The notes under the pieces were generated by a model. It did not search any database, had not been told where the DNA came from, and saw only the letters and a program-made list of their open reading frames with translations. 5,037 bases of DNA from an uncultured Peptococcaceae bacterium (GTDB taxonomy: Bacteria; Bacillota; Peptococcia; Peptococcales; Peptococcaceae): positions 1 through 5,037 of the forward strand of contig CABVBB010000208.1 in assembly GCA_902496505.1 (NCBI GenBank). Reading direction: 5' to 3'. Below, one piece after another: positions 1 to 4,779 of the stretch; within the stretch, counting starts at the first letter, position 1; every line of letters starts with the position of its first letter. Made by a program: the position numbers and the translations under genes.

Positions 1-1
1 G

Positions 2-178
2 GTCTTGATGTCAGGCCATCATGAAAAGATCCGCTTGTGGCGGAAAAAGGAATCTCTGCGGCGCACCTTGCTCAGACGGCCGGATCTTTTGGAAAACTAC
101 CAGATGTCAGCAGAGGAAAAGAAGTTGTTCGCAGAGGTGCTGGAGGAGCTCCAGAATGAGGCGGATGGCCATGAGTAA
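2..178 (+). CDS. trmD: tRNA (guanine-N1-)-methyltransferase TrmD, C-terminal end (5' truncated by window)
   Basis: The first 58 codons visible in this frame read as the C-terminal tail of TrmD, ending at TAA 176-178. The family-typical [15 protein letters not shown] segment (window residues 5-19) is followed by [12 protein letters not shown], which matches the usual ending with an arginine-rich helix and RRPDLL. TrmD is a knotted SPOUT enzyme that uses S-adenosylmethionine to methylate N1 of G37 next to the anticodon in some tRNAs, preventing +1 frameshifting. The catalytic N-terminal domain lies upstream of the window. The stop overlaps the next gene's start by 8 bases (ATGAGTAA), so the two are almost certainly cotranscribed and translationally coupled. 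The trmD-rplS neighbourhood is a classic bacterial arrangement and supports the call. Confidence 0.93.
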   Translation, partial: VLMSGHHEKIRLWRKKESLRRTLLRRPDLLENYQMSAEEKKLFAEVLEELQNEADGHE

Positions 179-734
179 GGTCTATGTGGGACTTTTGCAC
201 TATCCAGTGTATAATCGCCGGATGGAGACGATCACCACGTCTATCACCAATCTCGATCTGCACGATATAGCCCGTGTAGCGGCGACGTATGAGCTGGATG
301 GCTATTTTGTCATTCAGCCGGATGACAGTCAGCGGCAGCTGGCAGAATCGGTGCTGAGCTTTTGGCGTACCGAAGAGGGAAAAGAGTATAATGCTGATCG
401 GTATCAGGCGTTTAAACGGCTGGTGCTCATCGATACTTTGGAACACGCCCTGGAGAGCATCCAGAAAACCAGTGAACAGGTCTATGTGGTCGTTACAGAT
501 GCTAAGCCGCAGTCGGAAATGATCACTTATGAAGCGATGCGGCGTCTGCTGCGGGCTGAGGATGAAGCGGCGTATCTTTTGCTCTTTGGTACAGGCTGGG
601 GCATCAGCCGTGAGATCATGGAAAGGGCGGATCACTGCCTGCCGCCGATCCTGGGTCGGGGCAGCTACAATCACCTTTCTGTGCGCAGTGCAGCTGCAAT
701 CACGATCGACCGTTTATTGGGAGAAATTTATTAA
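171..734 (+). CDS. SPOUT-superfamily RNA methyltransferase (PF09936 / Tm1570-like)
   Basis: This 187-residue protein looks like the predicted SAM-dependent RNA methyltransferase family encoded beside trmD in Thermotogae, Clostridia and Negativicutes. The typical opening is present ([15 protein letters not shown], residues 2-16), as is the LDLHDIAR segment (28-35). The C-terminal half carries the expected cofactor-knot elements: LLLFGTGWG (136-144), LPPILGRG (157-164) and [12 protein letters not shown] (166-177). The start at 171 is chosen because the family N-terminus begins there and GAGGCGG (158-164) lies 6 bases upstream; ATGs at 21, 156 and 165 would add residues with no family resemblance. 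The substrate RNA is not known to me. Family knowledge includes natural TrmD-Tm1570 fusions, which fits the overlap with trmD here. Family assignment is confident; function beyond methyl transfer is not. Confidence 0.88.
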   Translation: MSKVYVGLLHYPVYNRRMETITTSITNLDLHDIARVAATYELDGYFVIQPDDSQRQLAESVLSFWRTEEGKEYNADRYQAFKRLVLIDTLEHALESIQKTSEQVYVVVTDAKPQSEMITYEAMRRLLRAEDEAAYLLLFGTGWGISREIMERADHCLPPILGRGSYNHLSVRSAAAITIDRLLGEIY

Positions 735-740
735 AAAGGC

Positions 741-769
741 TTGTATTCATTTTAAGAATATGGTATAAT
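741..769 (+). promoter_or_regulatory. Extended -10 promoter for rplS
   Basis: A perfect TATAAT (764-769) is preceded by TG at 761-762, giving an extended -10. A weak -35 (TTGTAT, 741-746, 3 of 6 matches) sits 17 bases upstream. It lies just after the methyltransferase stop, so rplS can be expressed independently of trmD. Expected transcription start is about 775-777. Confidence 0.75.
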
Positions 770-784
770 CATTCACGTTGTGAG

Positions 785-831
785 AAGGACGGTCCGCTGT
801 TTTATATGAGAGGTAAAATAAGAACGTCTAG
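785..831 (+). promoter_or_regulatory. Putative L19 ribosomal-protein leader RNA
   Basis: Between the promoter and rplS, the transcript can fold into two stacked helices. An outer stem pairs 787-791 with 825-829 (GGACG/CGUCU, one G-U pair). An inner 8-bp stem pairs 798-805 with 813-820, closing the 7-base loop AUGAGAG. Internal loops lie at 792-797 and 821-824. Low-GC Gram-positive bacteria carry a short L19 leader ahead of rplS, thought to be bound by L19 to repress its own synthesis. Position and two-tier shape agree with that family, but no covariance search was possible. Confidence 0.6.
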
Positions 832-837
832 AGAGGG

Positions 838-843
838 AGGAGG
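838..843 (+). promoter_or_regulatory. Strong ribosome binding site of rplS
   Basis: A perfect AGGAGG lies 8 bases before ATG 852, inside a longer purine run (831-846). It fixes the rplS start and lies just 3' of the proposed L19 leader fold, where a bound protein could block ribosome entry. Confidence 0.85.
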
Positions 844-851
844 AAACACCA

Positions 852-1196
852 ATGGATATCATTAAAACACTTGAGCAAGAACAATTGAAAACAGATATTC
901 CTGATTTCAGACCTGGTGACACCGTTCGTGTCGATGTAAAAGTCGTCGAGGGTACCAGAGAGAGAATTCAGGCATTTGAAGGCGTTGTCATCAAACGTCG
1001 TGGCGGTGGCTTGAGCGAAACCTTTACCGTTCGCCGTGTAGCATATGGCGTAGCAGTAGAAAGATGCTTCCCATTACATTCCCCACGTGTTGACAAAATC
1101 GTCGTTGTACGTCAAGGTAGAGTCAGACGTGCTAAGCTGTACTACATGAGAGATCGTTTCGGTAAAGCAGCTAGAATCAAGGAAGTCCGCAGATAA
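852..1196 (+). CDS. rplS: 50S ribosomal protein L19
   Basis: The 114-residue product has the normal L19 length and is recognisable throughout. It shows the N-terminal helix [13 protein letters not shown] (1-13), the beta-strand core with [16 protein letters not shown] (19-34), [19 protein letters not shown] (44-62), [11 protein letters not shown] (73-83) and the basic C-terminal [18 protein letters not shown]19 sits at the 30S-50S interface of the large subunit and contributes to intersubunit bridges. The start is set by AGGAGG 8 bases upstream. The gene has its own promoter, a probable autoregulatory leader and a strong terminator, so it appears to be a monocistronic unit inside the trmD-rbgA neighbourhood. 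Nothing is missing or odd. Confidence 0.98.
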   Translation: MDIIKTLEQEQLKTDIPDFRPGDTVRVDVKVVEGTRERIQAFEGVVIKRRGGGLSETFTVRRVAYGVAVERCFPLHSPRVDKIVVVRQGRVRRAKLYYMRDRFGKAARIKEVRR

Positions 1197-1202
1197 GAAT
1201 GC

Positions 1203-1233
1203 AAAAAGGCTGATGCAATTCAGCCTTTTTTTT
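1203..1233 (+). terminator. Intrinsic terminator after rplS
   Basis: A GGCTGA/TCAGCC stem (1208-1213 with 1220-1225) closes a 6-base loop and is followed by eight Ts (1226-1233). An A5 run on the 5' side (1203-1207) could extend the stem and gives weaker termination potential on the opposite strand. It begins 6 bases after the rplS stop. Confidence 0.92.
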
Positions 1234-1261
1234 GTGGGCATTTCGTGGTAACATATAGAAT
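1232..1261 (+). promoter_or_regulatory. Weak candidate promoter for the lepB-rbgA cluster
   Basis: TAGAAT (1256-1261, 5 of 6 matches to the -10 consensus) lies 18 bases after TTGTGG (1232-1237, 3 of 6). The -35 overlaps the last Ts of the rplS terminator. A promoter is expected in the 72-base gap because a strong terminator precedes it, but this exact placement is uncertain. Confidence 0.33.
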
Positions 1262-1305
1262 TAGGCGCAGGATACATAACCAAGTCGGAAAAAAGGGAGG
1301 ACATC

Positions 1306-1911
1306 ATGACAGAGCAGGATAATACGATGCTATCGGTGCGGGAGATCAGTGAGCGTGTCAATGCCAGCGCGATCGAAACGCCCAAGCGTACCAAGAAACG
1401 CCGGAAAAAACCGTTTATTTGGGAGGCGTTGGAAGTGATCGTCATTGCTGTGGTGATGGCCATCGTGCTCAAGGCTTTCATCGTAGAAATGTATTGGGTC
1501 CCCAGCGAATCCATGGTGCCGACGATCATGGTCAAAGACCATGTGGTGGTGACGAAATTCAACTATTGGCTGAGAGAACCGGAGCGCGGTGAGATCATGG
1601 TCTTTGAATCGCCAGTGGAGAAAAACAAAAATTTGATCAAGCGGCTGATAGGAGTTCCGGGCGATACGATCGAATTTAAAGATAATGTGCTTTATATCAA
1701 TGGTGAGCAGGTGCAGGAAGATTATTTATCCGATGAGGTCTTTACTGCGGACTATGGGCCCATCACCGTACCAGAAGAGATGTATTTTATGTGTGGTGAC
1801 AACAGGCAGCGCAGCTACGACAGCCGCTCCTGGGGCTTTGTCAGCAAAGAGCAGATCATCGGTAAAGGAGTGGCCATTTATTGGCCGATCAAACACCTCA
1901 CTTGGTTGTAG
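1306..1911 (+). CDS. lepB: Type I signal peptidase (first of two tandem copies)
   Basis: This 201-residue S26-family peptidase removes signal peptides from exported proteins at the outer face of the cytoplasmic membrane. A charged cytoplasmic tail with a basic cluster (26-35, PKRTKKRRKK) precedes one membrane anchor (about 38-60). The conserved boxes follow in order: PSESMVPTI (66-74) with catalytic Ser69, KRLIGVPGD (112-120) with general-base Lys112, and GDNRQRSYDSRSWGFV (164-179). One anchor and short length fit the Gram-positive type. GGGAGG lies 5 bases before ATG 1306. The stop is 18 bases before a second signal peptidase gene, and the two proteins align without gaps from Ser-box to C-terminus with about 80 of 136 identities counted by eye. 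Compared with the second copy, the cytoplasmic tail is longer. Confidence 0.96.
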   Translation: MTEQDNTMLSVREISERVNASAIETPKRTKKRRKKPFIWEALEVIVIAVVMAIVLKAFIVEMYWVPSESMVPTIMVKDHVVVTKFNYWLREPERGEIMVFESPVEKNKNLIKRLIGVPGDTIEFKDNVLYINGEQVQEDYLSDEVFTADYGPITVPEEMYFMCGDNRQRSYDSRSWGFVSKEQIIGKGVAIYWPIKHLTWL

Positions 1912-1929
1912 AAAGAAGGACATCGATCT

Positions 1930-2499
1930 ATGGAAGAGAATAATCAAGCAGTGAAGGAATCAGCAGTTAAGCCAGCAGCAAAAGAAAAAAAGGAGAAATC
2001 AGCTATTCGTGAGATCGTAGAAGCAGTCGTTATCGCCTTGGTCATCACCTTTGTGATCAGAAGCTTCGTCGTGGATATTTTCCGGATCCCTTCGCCCTCC
2101 ATGGTGCCGACGATAGAGGTCGGCGACCGGGTCGTCGTTACGCGCTTCAGTTATTGGTTCGATGGACCAGCCCGCGGCGATGTGGTCGTCTTCAAATATC
2201 CCAACAACGAAAAAGTGGATTATATCAAGCGGGTCATTGGCCTGCCGGGTGAAACCGTGGCTTTTCAGGACAACACGCTCTACATCAACGGCGAGGCGGT
2301 AGAAGAGCCTTATCTGCCAGAGGGCACCATTACAGTGGATTTTGGGCCGATCGAGGTGCCGGAGAATAGTTACTTTATGTGTGGAGATAATAGACAAAAC
2401 AGCAGCGACAGTCGTTCCTGGGGATTTGTAGACCAGAGTCTGATCGTTGGTAAAGGCCAGTGCATCTATTGGCCGGTCGGACATATGGGAGGGTTATGA
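1930..2499 (+). CDS. lepB: Type I signal peptidase (second tandem copy)
   Basis: This 189-residue paralogue of the preceding gene has the same layout: a Lys/Glu-rich cytoplasmic tail (1-25), one membrane anchor (about 26-48), IPSPSMVPTI (53-62) with catalytic Ser57, YIKRVIGLPGE (98-108) with Lys100, and GDNRQNSSDSRSWGFV (152-167). All catalytic residues are present, so it should be active. A small difference is Glu108 where the usual box D has Asp (PGE instead of PGD). AAGGA (1916-1920) lies 9 bases before the ATG. The stop TGA shares a base with the rbgA start, implying coupled translation. Several Gram-positive species keep multiple signal peptidases with overlapping specificities; which precursors each copy prefers cannot be read from the sequence. 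Confidence 0.96.
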   Translation: MEENNQAVKESAVKPAAKEKKEKSAIREIVEAVVIALVITFVIRSFVVDIFRIPSPSMVPTIEVGDRVVVTRFSYWFDGPARGDVVVFKYPNNEKVDYIKRVIGLPGETVAFQDNTLYINGEAVEEPYLPEGTITVDFGPIEVPENSYFMCGDNRQNSSDSRSWGFVDQSLIVGKGQCIYWPVGHMGGL

Positions 2500-3356
2500 T
2501 GACACAAGTACAATGGTTTCCGGGACATATGGCCAAGACCCGGCGTTTGATCCAGGAGCAGCTGAAATTGGTCGATGTGGTCATCGAATTGGTCGATGCC
2601 CGCCTGCCTCTAAGCAGCCGTAATCCGTTGATCGATGAGCTGGTGGCAGAGAGAAAGCCGCGCATCGTCATTTTGAACAAGGAGGATCTGGCCGATCCGC
2701 AGCGTACCAAGTATTGGATAAATTATTTTAACGAGCAGCAGCAATGCCGTGCCATCGCTTTCAATGCAACGGTGGGCAAGAAGGTTTTGATCAATCAGCT
2801 CAAAGATGCGCTGAAGACGCTGACTGCCGAGAAGCGTGCCCGTATGGAGAAAAAAGGCATCAAGCGGCAGGCCATCCGCTGTATGGTAGTCGGTATCCCC
2901 AATGTGGGCAAAAGTACCTTCATCAACATCCTAGTGGGCAAAAAATCCGCCAAAACGGGGGACAAGCCTGGGGTGACCCGCGGTACGCAGTGGATCCGTT
3001 TGGAGGATGATATCGAGCTTTTGGATACGCCAGGCATCTTGTGGCCAAAATTTGACGATGAAGTGGTCGGCTTTCGTTTGGCAGCTTCCGGTGCGATCAG
3101 TGATGAGGTGTTCAGTTTAGATGATGTGGCCTACCAATTGATCGTCTTTCTGCAAAAGCAGTATCCGCGCGTCTTAGCAGAACGTTATAAGCTGACAGAC
3201 GAGCAGCTGAGCGGGGACGGGGCGGCCATCATGGAAGCTATCGGTGCTAATCGCGGCTTTCTGCTCAAGGGCGGTGCCATCGATTATACCAAGACGGCCC
3301 GCATCCTGATCACTGAATTTCGTAATGGCAAGTTAGGCCGCATCACATTGGAATAG
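2499..3356 (+). CDS. rbgA: Ribosome biogenesis GTPase RbgA (YlqF)
   Basis: The 285-residue product matches Bacillus RbgA in length (about 280) and motif order. It is a circularly permuted GTPase: G4 NKED (60-63) comes before G1 GIPNVGKS (132-139), a G2-region Thr (about 160, PGVT) and G3 DTPG (176-179). The N-terminal QWFPGHM (5-11) carries the His (His10) that corresponds to the catalytic histidine described in RbgA. The C-terminal 100 residues form the helical RNA-contacting region. RbgA acts late in 50S assembly, helping ribosomal proteins such as L16 join. ATG 2499 is preferred over ATG 2496 because GGAGG (2488-2492) lies 6 bases away and the family begins MT-QWFPGHM. The gene overlaps the lepB stop by one base and continues directly into the next gene. 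Confidence 0.96.
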   Translation: MTQVQWFPGHMAKTRRLIQEQLKLVDVVIELVDARLPLSSRNPLIDELVAERKPRIVILNKEDLADPQRTKYWINYFNEQQQCRAIAFNATVGKKVLINQLKDALKTLTAEKRARMEKKGIKRQAIRCMVVGIPNVGKSTFINILVGKKSAKTGDKPGVTRGTQWIRLEDDIELLDTPGILWPKFDDEVVGFRLAASGAISDEVFSLDDVAYQLIVFLQKQYPRVLAERYKLTDEQLSGDGAAIMEAIGANRGFLLKGGAIDYTKTARILITEFRNGKLGRITLE

Positions 3357-3751
3357 TGGTGAGTACGTTGTACCGAATCAATCAAGAGGCGATCTTAGGC
3401 GCCAAATTTGGCTTTTTTCTGGGGGTGCCGCTGCTGTGCAGCTTTCTGCTGCCAGCTTTGGCGCCCTATCGGATGCTCTCTATCGTTTTGGTGCTCATAG
3501 GCTATTGGCTCAATAATATCTATCCAGAAAAGATCGAGATCCGGCCGGACTGTGTGGCGGTCAAGCTGCTTTTGAGCAAAGACTGGATCGAGATGGCCAA
3601 TGAAGACCTGACAGTCGAGGTCAAAGGCAATTATCTGGTGCTGCACAGCCATCAAAAAGTCGCCTACCGCATCTCGATGAAACGCTTGTCCGTACGGTTG
3701 TACAAACAGTTGGAGCCTTTTTTTGCAAAATGCGGTTGGAAAAAGGTATAA
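3356..3751 (+). CDS. Small membrane protein with possible PH-like C-terminal domain, unknown function
   Basis: I do not recognise a named family. The 131-residue product has two hydrophobic segments (about 18-36 and 39-56) separated by a short PYR turn, giving a hairpin in the membrane. A soluble tail of about 75 residues is rich in alternating beta-strand-like stretches (KIEIRPDCVAVKLL, LTVEVKGNYLVLHS, KVAYRISM) and ends in an amphipathic helix. This arrangement resembles small bacterial PH-like (YdbT/YcxB-type) membrane proteins, but that is a resemblance of shape, not a motif match. The start is GTG 3356, or GTG 3359, both without a clear Shine-Dalgarno. The overlap with the rbgA stop (TAGTG) suggests translation by re-initiation. 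Its TAA stop lies inside the -10 box of the next transcription unit. Confidence 0.72.
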   Translation: MVSTLYRINQEAILGAKFGFFLGVPLLCSFLLPALAPYRMLSIVLVLIGYWLNNIYPEKIEIRPDCVAVKLLLSKDWIEMANEDLTVEVKGNYLVLHSHQKVAYRISMKRLSVRLYKQLEPFFAKCGWKKV

Positions 3752-3752
3752 T
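3723..3752 (+). promoter_or_regulatory. Promoter for the putative small RNA
   Basis: TTGCAA (3723-3728, 4 of 6 matches) and a perfect TATAAT (3747-3752) are separated by 18 bases. The expected start, about 3757-3760, coincides with the GGGAGAU segment that forms the 5' strand of the closing helix of the RNA downstream. The promoter is embedded in the last codons of the membrane-protein gene. Confidence 0.7.
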
Positions 3753-3756
3753 TATT

Positions 3757-3874
3757 GGGAGATGGGTCATACTTACTAATGAACAACTCCTCTTATCTTG
3801 ATGCTGTATGATCGAGTGGTCATACGGTATCTCCTCCACTTTTTGTACTCAGGCGCAAGCCTGAGTATTTTTTT
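3757..3874 (+). ncRNA. Putative structured small RNA or terminator-bearing leader, unrecognised family
   Basis: A promoter, a foldable segment of about 117 nt and an intrinsic terminator form a self-contained unit with no convincing ORF. The first transcribed bases, 3757-3763, pair with 3829-3835 (GGGAGAU with AUCUCCU, one G-U), closing the domain. Directly stacked on that stem is an 11-bp hairpin, 3803-3813 with 3818-3828, capped by GAGU. The first strand of the hairpin, GUAUGAUC (3806-3813), can instead pair with an upstream copy of GGUCAUAC (3765-3772), which is repeated at 3818-3825. A pyrimidine stretch CUCCUCC (3831-3837) could pair with Shine-Dalgarno sequences. It does not look like SRP RNA, 6S RNA, tmRNA, a T-box, or the riboswitch consensus sequences I can recall. 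It could be a trans-acting sRNA or a leader controlling read-through into the lipoprotein gene. Confidence 0.55.
3846..3874 (+). terminator. Strong intrinsic terminator ending the small RNA unit
   Basis: A perfect 9-bp stem (TACTCAGGC, 3846-3854, with GCCTGAGTA, 3859-3867) is capped by the stable GNRA loop GCAA and followed by seven Ts (3868-3874). It also ends any read-through from the lepB-rbgA cluster. Confidence 0.93.
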
Positions 3875-3910
3875 ATGCTCATATGGGCTTGGAATACGGA
3901 AGAAAATGTC

Positions 3911-3925
3911 TGTCAAGACTTGACA
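3911..3925 (+). promoter_or_regulatory. Perfect palindrome overlapping the -35 box: possible operator
   Basis: TGTCAAG-A-CTTGACA is a perfect 7-1-7 inverted repeat. Its right arm contains the consensus -35 TTGACA (3920-3925) of the lipoprotein promoter, so a dimeric repressor bound here would block RNA polymerase. The factor is unknown. The left arm is also the reverse complement of a -35 box, so part of the symmetry could be coincidental. Confidence 0.45.
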
Positions 3926-3948
3926 TTATAATCATAATCTTTCATACT
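3920..3948 (+). promoter_or_regulatory. Promoter for the lipoprotein gene
   Basis: A perfect TTGACA (3920-3925) is followed after 17 bases by CATACT (3943-3948, 4 of 6 matches). A perfect TATAAT at 3927-3932 has no good -35 at the right distance and would be an alternative start. The gene is downstream of a strong terminator, so it needs its own promoter. Confidence 0.65.
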
Positions 3949-3981
3949 GAAAAAGACGTCATGACAATCGAGGTGGCAATC

Positions 3982-4539
3982 ATGAAAAAATATGTAACGA
4001 TGGGGCTGATGTTTCTCGTGATGCTGGGGCTTTTGTCCGGCTGCACTCAAAATACCCCTAAGCAGGAAGAGACACCCGCAGCCTCTACTGAAGAAGAGGA
4101 TACTTATCAAAGCGGTCCGCAGGTAGAGTTGTACGCTTACGACGCAGAAGATGATCAGCAGTATGTTACGATCTGTGAATTGGCTTCTGGCGAGAGCGTG
4201 ACGCCGGAAAACATCATCAAGGCTTATCAGACACAGGTCATGGAAGGTGTTTACGGCAAGGCTGTAGAGATCAATGAGGTCAAGCGCACTGCTGGCAGTC
4301 AGGCGGGGCACGATAAGCTCTATATCGATTTTAAGGCAGCTGACGTTGAATCTCTGGGCTTAGGCAGCGGCAGTGAGGGTAACTACTTTGGCGATCTGGC
4401 GCAGTCGATCACAGCCAATATTCCCGAGATCACAGAGATCTATTACACTATGGACGGCGGCGATTTTGTCACAGGCCATTTATGGTTCAGTAAAGATGAG
4501 CCGTTTTGGTATGAGCACGAAGAACCAGCAGAAGAATAA
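3982..4539 (+). CDS. Lipoprotein with GerMN-like domain
   Basis: The 185-residue product begins with a lipoprotein signal peptide: MKKYVTM, a hydrophobic core (8-18), and the lipobox LSGC with Cys21 as the predicted lipidation and cleavage site. A Glu/Thr/Pro-rich linker (22-47) leads to a domain of about 120 residues resembling GerMN. It has VELYAYDAEDD (48-58), a conserved SVTPENIIKAY helix start (72-82), KLYIDFKAAD (112-121), a Gly-rich GLGSGSEGNYFGDLAQSI (126-143) and a final VTGHLWFSKDEPFW (163-176). GerMN domains occur in envelope-associated lipoproteins, including the spore germination protein GerM; a sporulation role should not be assumed. ATG 3982 is chosen because the signal peptide starts there and GAGGTGG (3970-3976) is 5 bases upstream; ATG 3883 and 3961 add no signal-like sequence. 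It appears monocistronic, with its own promoter and terminator. Confidence 0.8.
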   Translation: MKKYVTMGLMFLVMLGLLSGCTQNTPKQEETPAASTEEEDTYQSGPQVELYAYDAEDDQQYVTICELASGESVTPENIIKAYQTQVMEGVYGKAVEINEVKRTAGSQAGHDKLYIDFKAADVESLGLGSGSEGNYFGDLAQSITANIPEITEIYYTMDGGDFVTGHLWFSKDEPFWYEHEEPAEE

Positions 4540-4544
4540 AGACG

Positions 4545-4582
4545 AAAAAGGAGGCAGCGCTCGTATAGGCTGCCTCCTTTTT
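4545..4582. terminator. Bidirectional intrinsic terminator between convergent units
   Basis: AAAAAGGAGGCAGC (4545-4558) pairs perfectly with GCTGCCTCCTTTTT (4569-4582) around a 10-base loop. The GC-rich 9-bp core is flanked by A5 and T5, so it can stop transcription in both directions. On the plus strand it ends the lipoprotein unit; on the minus strand it faces the recombinase remnant and TetR-like gene. Confidence 0.9.
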
Positions 4583-4610
4583 CTGTGTCCTTTATCTGCA
4601 GTTCGGTTGA

Positions 4611-4771
4611 AAAATGAATGTCTCCCACAAAATTAAAGACGATATCCACTTGCTGACAACGCTTGCCGTTTACTTTTCGGGTGCAGGGACGATACTTTTC
4701 TTGATAAACGCCTTAACGACAGCGGGTATCAGTTCCGTTATCCTCACATGCTTGCGAATGAAGCATAGGAA
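4611..4771 (-). pseudogene. Remnant of large serine recombinase C-terminus (DUF4368-like), frameshifted
   Basis: On the minus strand, 4771 down to 4673 reads FLCFIRKHVRITELIP then AVVKAFIKKSIVPAPEK, followed by a TAA (4672-4670). Shifting frame at the A-run near 4673-4678 continues with VNGKRCQQVDIVFNFVGDI (4673 down to about 4617). Together these match the layout at the C-terminal end of large serine recombinases of Firmicutes mobile elements: a V-RKY-x-I-x-ELTP helix, a FIEKIVVHxP strand, then a basic loop and a (Q)KVEIYFNFIG strand. Loss of one A in the run would explain the frame change. The catalytic serine domain is absent; the fragment starts immediately after the TetR-like stop. I judge it a dead remnant. 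The 3' boundary is uncertain because the second frame stays open into the terminator. The 21-base remainder to 4605 holds nothing recognisable. Confidence 0.68.
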
Positions 4772-4779
4772 AGGGATAC

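Noticed and set aside
21..170. Longer start for the SPOUT methyltransferase at ATG 21, 156 or 165
   Set aside because: The added residues are Arg/Cys-rich out-of-frame translation of trmD. Family homology and the ribosome binding site place the start at 171.
735..760. Possible terminator after the SPOUT methyltransferase gene
   Set aside because: There are A and T runs but no GC-rich hairpin. Read-through from trmD into rplS seems possible.
1074..1562. Minus-strand open frame of 162 codons across rplS and lepB
   Set aside because: It is antisense to two certain genes and crosses the rplS terminator, with no family features.
2460..2498. Longer rbgA start at ATG 2460, or ATG 2496
   Set aside because: The extension overlaps the lepB 3' end in another frame and has no family similarity. 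GGAGG spacing favours ATG 2499.
3757..3835. Fluoride, purine or T-box riboswitch
   Set aside because: GGAGAUGG at 3758-3765 recalls the fluoride motif start, but the required downstream pairing partners are absent. There is no T-box sequence, and the purine core motifs do not fit.
3883..3981. N-terminal extension of the lipoprotein from ATG 3883 or 3961
   Set aside because: It would place the signal peptide internally, and 3883 lies upstream of the likely promoter. MKK at 3982 is a normal signal-peptide start with a proper ribosome binding site.
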